43,563 bases of DNA from a virus: IMG/VR virus record IMGVR_UViG_3300027156_000015, positions 1 to 43,563 of that record. The stretch is one strand, 5' to 3'. The notes below the pieces were generated by a model, which worked only from the letters and a program-made list of their open reading frames with translations, was not told the origin of the DNA and did not search any database. The position numbers and the translations under genes were made by a program. This document shows positions 39,143 through 43,563 of this stretch, piece by piece. How positions within the stretch are numbered: position 1 is the stretch's first letter; every line of letters begins with the position of its first letter.

Positions 39143-40960
39143 ATGCAAAAAGTTACACTATTCAAGAGTATCACTAATATTAGTGAGCCACACTTCGTCC
39201 CTATAGAAAGTGTCTTACAGGCCATTAAAAATGGCAGGTATAAAGACAAAGTAGATAACATTAGAAACTGTACCGAAGAGTACAAGATAAGGTCGCTCAA
39301 AGCTGAACTACCTTGCGCTTTATTCTCTGGAGAGTTTGCTAAGCCTATTGAAAAATCTAGAGAGGACGGAGAAAAATACATCTCATATAGAGATGATAAA
39401 TCATTAACATCCCACAGCGGATTTGTTCCCATTGACATTGATGACATTGATAATATTGAATCCGTTAAAAAAGATTTAATAAATAATCCATACATATACG
39501 CGCTATGGTTATCTTCTAGTGGCAAGGGCCTACACGGACTTGTCAGAATAGGAGATGGCAATAAACATACGCAACACTACAAAGCTTTACTTGAAACTAT
39601 TAAGGGACTAGACCCTACAGCTAGAAATCCATCAAGAGTTTTATATCTATCCTACGACCCCGATATTTATATTAATACTTCTTCAAGCACCTTCTTTGAC
39701 ATTGTCTTAGATGATGAGCAGAAGAAATCTAATATCCATATGGGCGATGGGTTTACTGACTATAAGAAAATTGATATAGCATCTAGGATGATACGACTTG
39801 CTCCCGATGGGGAGAAGCACCACGTATTATTAAAGGCCGCTAATTTATTAGGAGGTTACATAGCTACTAAACATATTGAGTATGATATGGCTAAGGATAT
39901 TCTAATACACGAGATAGGCAAGAAGAATATTGATGATATGCAGTTAGCTATCAGTACGATAGATGACGGACTAAGACACGGAATGACTAAGCCTATATCT
40001 GAAATTGAGATAGATTATAGAGAGGCTGTCAGAGAGATAGGTGTAATGGAGGAGGACTTATCTTTCCTTACATCCAACAGCAGAGATGATGACTATATCT
40101 ATAGATTTAGGGCAGGACTTATCCCTATGGGGTATGGTTTTGGCTACGATGATTTAGATAAGCATTTAAGGCTCAAGGAGGGCGAGTTCTATGCCTCCCT
40201 AGCGCACAGTCATATTGGTAAAACAACGGTCAATTTGTGGCTTATATTCCTATCTGCGATACATTACAATTGGAATTGGATGCTGTATATGGGAGAGAAT
40301 CAGTCTGCCTCTATTAAGATGAAGATTATGGAGTTCTTTATAGGTAAGAAGATACAGCAGATGTCTGACCAAGAGCATAACGTATCGCTACGATTTGTAG
40401 ATGAACACTTCTTTATCTTATCTACCGATAATATGTATACCTATGGAGAGATACTAGAGCACTCAAAGATGCTAATGCAATACAAGTCATTGAAGGGTGT
40501 ATTCATTGACCCCTACAACTCACTTAAGATGGAGTTAACTGCGGCTAAGAATAAATACATATACGACTACGAGGCATACAGCGAGATGTTAAACTTTACT
40601 AAGAAATACAACACCACGATATTTTTATCTGTTCACACTACGACAGCCTCCCAAAGAGATAGAGATAGTAGTGGTAACCAAAAGATGCCACACGCATCAG
40701 ATACTGAGGGCGGAGCAGCTTTATACAATAGAGCAGATAACTTTGTAACACTTCATAGAAAGATTAAATCAGCAGATGAGTGGATGTTTACAGAGGTATC
40801 AATTGATAAGGTTAGAAATAGAGAGACAGGAGGTATGCCTACCACACAAGGGACTCCTATTATGTTACGAATGAATAATGGATTGGAGTTTGTTGATATA
40901 CACGGACAGCTTCCTTTCAATAGAGAATTATTATTACTAAAACATAAATGCAGATTTTAA
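39143..40960 (+). CDS. primase-helicase: VirE_N/BT4734-type primase plus RecA-like helicase (605 aa)
   Basis: N-terminal about 1-190 resembles VirE_N/BT4734-like primase domains: FVPIDIDDID (94-103), SSSGKGLHGLV (124-134) and RNPSRVLYLSYDP (161-173). C-terminal about 320-600 is a DnaB/RecA-type ATPase: ASLAHSHIGKTT (351-362) is Walker A, with His in place of the usual first Gly, and GVFIDPYNSL (452-461) is Walker B. FLSVHTT and GGAALYNRADNFVTLHR follow, as in replicative helicases. Primes and unwinds the phage replication fork. Confidence 0.85.
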   Translation: MQKVTLFKSITNISEPHFVPIESVLQAIKNGRYKDKVDNIRNCTEEYKIRSLKAELPCALFSGEFAKPIEKSREDGEKYISYRDDKSLTSHSGFVPIDIDDIDNIESVKKDLINNPYIYALWLSSSGKGLHGLVRIGDGNKHTQHYKALLETIKGLDPTARNPSRVLYLSYDPDIYINTSSSTFFDIVLDDEQKKSNIHMGDGFTDYKKIDIASRMIRLAPDGEKHHVLLKAANLLGGYIATKHIEYDMAKDILIHEIGKKNIDDMQLAISTIDDGLRHGMTKPISEIEIDYREAVREIGVMEEDLSFLTSNSRDDDYIYRFRAGLIPMGYGFGYDDLDKHLRLKEGEFYASLAHSHIGKTTVNLWLIFLSAIHYNWNWMLYMGENQSASIKMKIMEFFIGKKIQQMSDQEHNVSLRFVDEHFFILSTDNMYTYGEILEHSKMLMQYKSLKGVFIDPYNSLKMELTAAKNKYIYDYEAYSEMLNFTKKYNTTIFLSVHTTTASQRDRDSSGNQKMPHASDTEGGAALYNRADNFVTLHRKIKSADEWMFTEVSIDKVRNRETGGMPTTQGTPIMLRMNNGLEFVDIHGQLPFNRELLLLKHKCRF

Positions 40961-40961
40961 T

Positions 40962-41198
40962 ATGGGATATGAATTTATAGATGACTCAGCATTACCGATA
41001 CTAGCTTATGATTTATCTATCAAGGATATCAAGAAGAGAAGAGAGAATGCGATAGAATTTAAGACACTAAAGATAGCCCAACAAAAGCTGTTAATAGGTC
41101 AGCACGTACTTAAGAATGCATTAATAAAAAAGACAAGAGTATACTCTGAGTCATTAGGCAAGGAGTTTGCTTTAAGAATAAAACCTAAAAACAAATAA
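40962..41198 (+). CDS. small basic hypothetical protein (78 aa)
   Basis: Lys/Ile/Leu helical protein (LSIKDIKKRRENAIEFKTLK) one nt after the primase-helicase stop. Could be a helicase accessory factor by position only. Confidence 0.55.
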   Translation: MGYEFIDDSALPILAYDLSIKDIKKRRENAIEFKTLKIAQQKLLIGQHVLKNALIKKTRVYSESLGKEFALRIKPKNK

Positions 41199-41201
41199 AA
41201 T

Positions 41202-41345
41202 ATGGGATACTTAATTACAATTGGATGCAGCGTATTTTTAGCAGCAATTATCTCTTTCTTTTGGGTAAGAGGGATTGATTATATGAAAGAAAATCATCCT
41301 AATTATAATGGTGAAGACCTATTTGATGAAAACAAAAATATTTAA
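41202..41345 (+). CDS. small membrane protein '...GIDYMKENHPNYNGEDLFDE' (47 aa)
   Basis: ATG 41202 to TAA 41345. The membrane segment LITIGCSVFLAAIISFFWV is followed by DYMKENHPNYNGEDLFDE. This ending ('DyM...hPdYkGeDlFdE') recurs in small membrane proteins of aquatic phages, as I recall. Role unknown. Confidence 0.6.
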   Translation: MGYLITIGCSVFLAAIISFFWVRGIDYMKENHPNYNGEDLFDENKNI

Positions 41346-41350
41346 GATGT

Positions 41351-41408
41351 TATCCCTGCAATTAAATTATTAATAACTGTAGTGGGTTATCCTAATAGGG
41401 CAGGGATA
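41351..41408 (+). repeat. 9-bp inverted repeat upstream of the 87-aa gene
   Basis: TATCCCTGC (41351-41359) and GCAGGGATA (41400-41408) are perfect complements separated by 40 nt. No T-tract. It fills the 85-nt gap before 41431 and would fold the mRNA leader. Confidence 0.5.
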
Positions 41409-41430
41409 CTCTTAAACTTAAACAAATAAA

Positions 41431-41694
41431 ATGATAATTCAAACAATACACGAAATAGTAAATCCTTTTGATGTAGAAACACCATTAGGATACGGAGTAG
41501 CAATCTTTATGATTGGCGGGTCTATTCACTCTAATCCTCAATTCATAATTAGATTGTATAATACAGGAGATATTAGAACAGTAGACCAAAACGATGTTAA
41601 GATATATGGGAATCCAAGTACAGGAGAACCTTTAATACCCACTAATAAACAATTTATAAAAGGTTTAAAAAATCACTTTGGCCCTAAAAAATAA
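41431..41694 (+). CDS. conserved small phage protein (87 aa)
   Basis: VETPLGYGVAIFMIGGSIHS then QFIIRLYNTGDIRTVDQNDV. The 'TPlGyG.aiF...........l..tG.i' pattern is frequent in small Bacteroidetes phage proteins. Beta-rich. Role unknown. Confidence 0.65.
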   Translation: MIIQTIHEIVNPFDVETPLGYGVAIFMIGGSIHSNPQFIIRLYNTGDIRTVDQNDVKIYGNPSTGEPLIPTNKQFIKGLKNHFGPKK

Positions 41695-41714
41695 AATATA
41701 AAAACAACTAAAAT

Positions 41715-42116
41715 ATGAAACAAGTATTTAAAGAAGGCTCTGACGAGCAAAAAGATTTTGAGAAGTGCGTACAGATGTATGACTCTTTCCAGAAAGTCAT
41801 ATCAAAACAGATTGACTGTTCTAACCCTACAGAGATTATCAAACATCTTACTGAGATTACAGGTATACTAGGTATGGGTGCGAGTTGTAAAGCAAAACTT
41901 GACATCCTAACCGATAAGCTGTCTATGAAGAAGATGATGAACATAAAGACAGAAGATATGTCTGCCACAGAGAAGAAGGTCGTGCTTGCCTACGAGATAG
42001 GGGACTGCAGTTTCTACAATGTGGTTATGGAGTTGCTAATAAAAGAGGCCCACTACAAGATAGAGATAATGAGGACATCACTATCATACTGCAAGAGTGA
42101 GCTATCTTTAGGTTAA
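41715..42116 (+). CDS. helical hypothetical protein (133 aa)
   Basis: Helical with Lys/Glu (GSDEQKDFEKCVQMYDSFQK, TEIIKHLTEITGILGMGASC). Six Cys/Met-rich helices. No domain recognised. Its stop overlaps the DUF1064 ATG (TAATG), indicating coupling. Confidence 0.6.
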   Translation: MKQVFKEGSDEQKDFEKCVQMYDSFQKVISKQIDCSNPTEIIKHLTEITGILGMGASCKAKLDILTDKLSMKKMMNIKTEDMSATEKKVVLAYEIGDCSFYNVVMELLIKEAHYKIEIMRTSLSYCKSELSLG

Positions 42117-42481
42117 TGAGGCAAATAAAAAAACATATTAAGTACGGTTTAAAATTTGATTCTAGACTAGAATTATTCTTCTATGAACTTTGTCGTAGTG
42201 AAGGATTAAAGTTTGACTTTCAAGTTCCCTACGAACTCCATCCCCCTTTTAAATACCAAGGAAAAACAATTAGGGCTATGACCTTGACTGTTGATTTTGA
42301 ATTTATTGATTACGGAAAGAATGTAATCGTTGATACCAAAGGGTTTCAGCGTAATGATAATAAACTAAAATGGAAATTACTTAAGTACGGACTTAGTGAT
42401 GACCACCAACAGCCACATATATTTTTGCCAAAAAACCAAAAAGAATGTAAAGAAGTTGTTGATTTCATAAAGAAGTTGTAG
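42116..42481 (+). CDS. DUF1064-like PD-(D/E)XK endonuclease (121 aa)
   Basis: GLKFDSRLELFFYE (11-24, E19), TLTVDFEFID (56-65, D60) and VIVDTKGFQ (70-78, D73 and K75) reproduce the DUF1064 nuclease pattern, with KLKWKLLKYG after it. Comparable to phage Holliday-junction resolvases and T7 endonuclease I-type folds. Probably debranches DNA before packaging. Confidence 0.8.
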   Translation: MRQIKKHIKYGLKFDSRLELFFYELCRSEGLKFDFQVPYELHPPFKYQGKTIRAMTLTVDFEFIDYGKNVIVDTKGFQRNDNKLKWKLLKYGLSDDHQQPHIFLPKNQKECKEVVDFIKKL

Positions 42482-42515
42482 TTTAGCAAAACCAATTACT
42501 AACCCATCTAACACT

Positions 42516-43556
42516 ATGAGCAAAAAAGAACTACGTCCTCGCATTACCAAGAGCGAGTACGAAATCCTGCAAGACATCCGAGACAAGCATTCAGCCCTTA
42601 CAGAAGAGTGCGTAGCACAAGGCATCCCTGTTCAAGACGTTAAATACTATTGGTTTAAAGGAGAACGCTTCTCTATTAATGTTAGAGGCGCTCAAGTATC
42701 TTACGATGATATCAGAAAAGATATTGTTCAAGATATGATTGACCACGCACCTAAGTACAATACAGTCAAGAGAGATGTTAAGAAACCAGAGGACTCACAC
42801 TTATTAGTTATTGACCCCGCTGATATACATATAGGTAAGCTAGCCGCTATATCTGAGACAGGAGATGAATACAACAATAAGATAGCTGTTAAGAGAGTTT
42901 TAGATGGTGTCTATGGTATTGTGGAGAAGGCCTCGGCATTCAAGACAGATAAGATACTATACATTATAGGTAATGATGTTCTACACATAGATACCCCTAA
43001 AAGACAGACAACATCGGGTACTCCACAAGATACAGATGGTATGTGGTACGATAACTTCTTGATAGCTAGGAAGATGCACGTAGAGGTACTAGAGGTGCTA
43101 AGAGAGATTGCTGATGTGCACGTTCAGTACGACCCATCTAACCACGATTATACTAACGGATTTTTTTTAGCAGACACTATCCAATCTTGGTTTCATAATG
43201 ATAAACACATTACATTTAATTGTTCTATAGCACATAGAAAATATTTTAAATATTACAACAATCTTATTGGAACTACGCACGGAGACGGAGCTAAAGAAAA
43301 TGATTTGCCATTGTTAATGGCACACGAGGCTAAGGAGGATTGGGCTGTAGTTAATCACAGATACTTTTATACACACCATATACACCACAAGCGTTCTAGA
43401 GATATTATGGGTGTTACTATAGAATCCCTTAGAAGCCCATCTGGAGCAGATAGTTGGCATCACCGAAATGGCTACGTCCACAGCCCTAAAGCAATAGAAG
43501 GGTTCTTACATCACAAGATATATGGGCAGATATGTAGGTTCACACATATATTTTAA
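42516..43556 (+). CDS. calcineurin-like metallophosphoesterase (346 aa)
   Basis: All metal-binding blocks are visible: DIHIG (103-107, D103 and H105), IGND (151-154), SNHD (208-211, Ser in place of the usual Gly), THGDG (254-258) and HHIHH (287-291). Residues 1-90 are an extra N-terminal helical region. Phage members are often paired with DUF1064 nucleases, as here, suggesting DNA end processing (SbcD/Mre11-like). It ends 7 nt before the window edge. Confidence 0.85.
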   Translation: MSKKELRPRITKSEYEILQDIRDKHSALTEECVAQGIPVQDVKYYWFKGERFSINVRGAQVSYDDIRKDIVQDMIDHAPKYNTVKRDVKKPEDSHLLVIDPADIHIGKLAAISETGDEYNNKIAVKRVLDGVYGIVEKASAFKTDKILYIIGNDVLHIDTPKRQTTSGTPQDTDGMWYDNFLIARKMHVEVLEVLREIADVHVQYDPSNHDYTNGFFLADTIQSWFHNDKHITFNCSIAHRKYFKYYNNLIGTTHGDGAKENDLPLLMAHEAKEDWAVVNHRYFYTHHIHHKRSRDIMGVTIESLRSPSGADSWHHRNGYVHSPKAIEGFLHHKIYGQICRFTHIF

Positions 43557-43563
43557 TTATAAT

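Overview
The window looks like part of a tailed, podovirus-type bacteriophage of the Bacteroidetes (Flavobacteriia-like host). DNA is AT-rich. Start codons lack Shine-Dalgarno sequences and instead follow A/T-rich stretches. Many genes are preceded by the Bacteroidetes -7 element TAnnTTTG, in the best cases with TTTG 19-21 nt upstream. The terminase, portal, capsid, connector and large beta-rich tail ('muzzle'/stabilization) proteins, and their order, resemble the structural block of crAss-like (Crassvirales-related) phages. No integrase, tRNA gene, CRISPR array or insertion sequence was seen.

Layout. From about 26.7 kb down to position 1 everything is on the minus strand and is read right to left. 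It runs from a RepL-like winged-helix protein, an HExxH metalloprotein and a set of small basic proteins through a GroES-like protein, a wHTH/coiled-coil protein, TerL, portal, scaffold-like protein and major capsid protein. It continues through an accessory head protein, three connector/ring proteins, two 62-aa orphan copies of a tail-attachment module, the tail fibre carrying the same module, a small beta protein, the muzzle protein and three internal-virion/ejection-type proteins. It ends with a GNAT-headed giant protein cut by the left edge. Two rho-independent terminators, each followed three bases later by a TATATTTG promoter element, isolate one gene directly after the capsid gene.

The central divide (about 26.70-27.56 kb) is non-coding. 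It holds 21-bp iteron-like repeats and several palindromes with 4-nt centres: ACTAAC-N4-GTTAGT, ACGAA-N4-TTCGT and TAAAACAT-N4-ATGTTTTA. The ACGAA type recurs inside the promoter of the late minus-strand genes at 23.93 kb, which suggests one regulator acts at both places.

From 27.5 kb to the right end everything is on the plus strand. It starts with many small early-type genes, then an amidoligase/class II glutamine amidotransferase pair with zinc ribbons, a stand-alone DnaA domain IV protein, a DUF1599 (Nmad1) protein and PD-(D/E)XK nucleases. An ERF annealing protein with a RecE-like exonuclease, an SSB-like protein, a VirE_N/BT4734-type primase fused to a RecA-type helicase, a DUF1064 nuclease and a metallophosphoesterase complete the replication/recombination set. 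Several proteins of 27-47 aa with one membrane segment are tucked between larger genes.

The most unusual signal is a compact RNA unit at 35.86-35.99 kb. A good promoter and a terminator enclose two hairpins whose 7-nt loops are perfect complements, which is the layout of a kissing-loop RNA. It is followed by more structured, non-coding sequence up to the ERF gene. All functional statements are read from sequence patterns without database searches.
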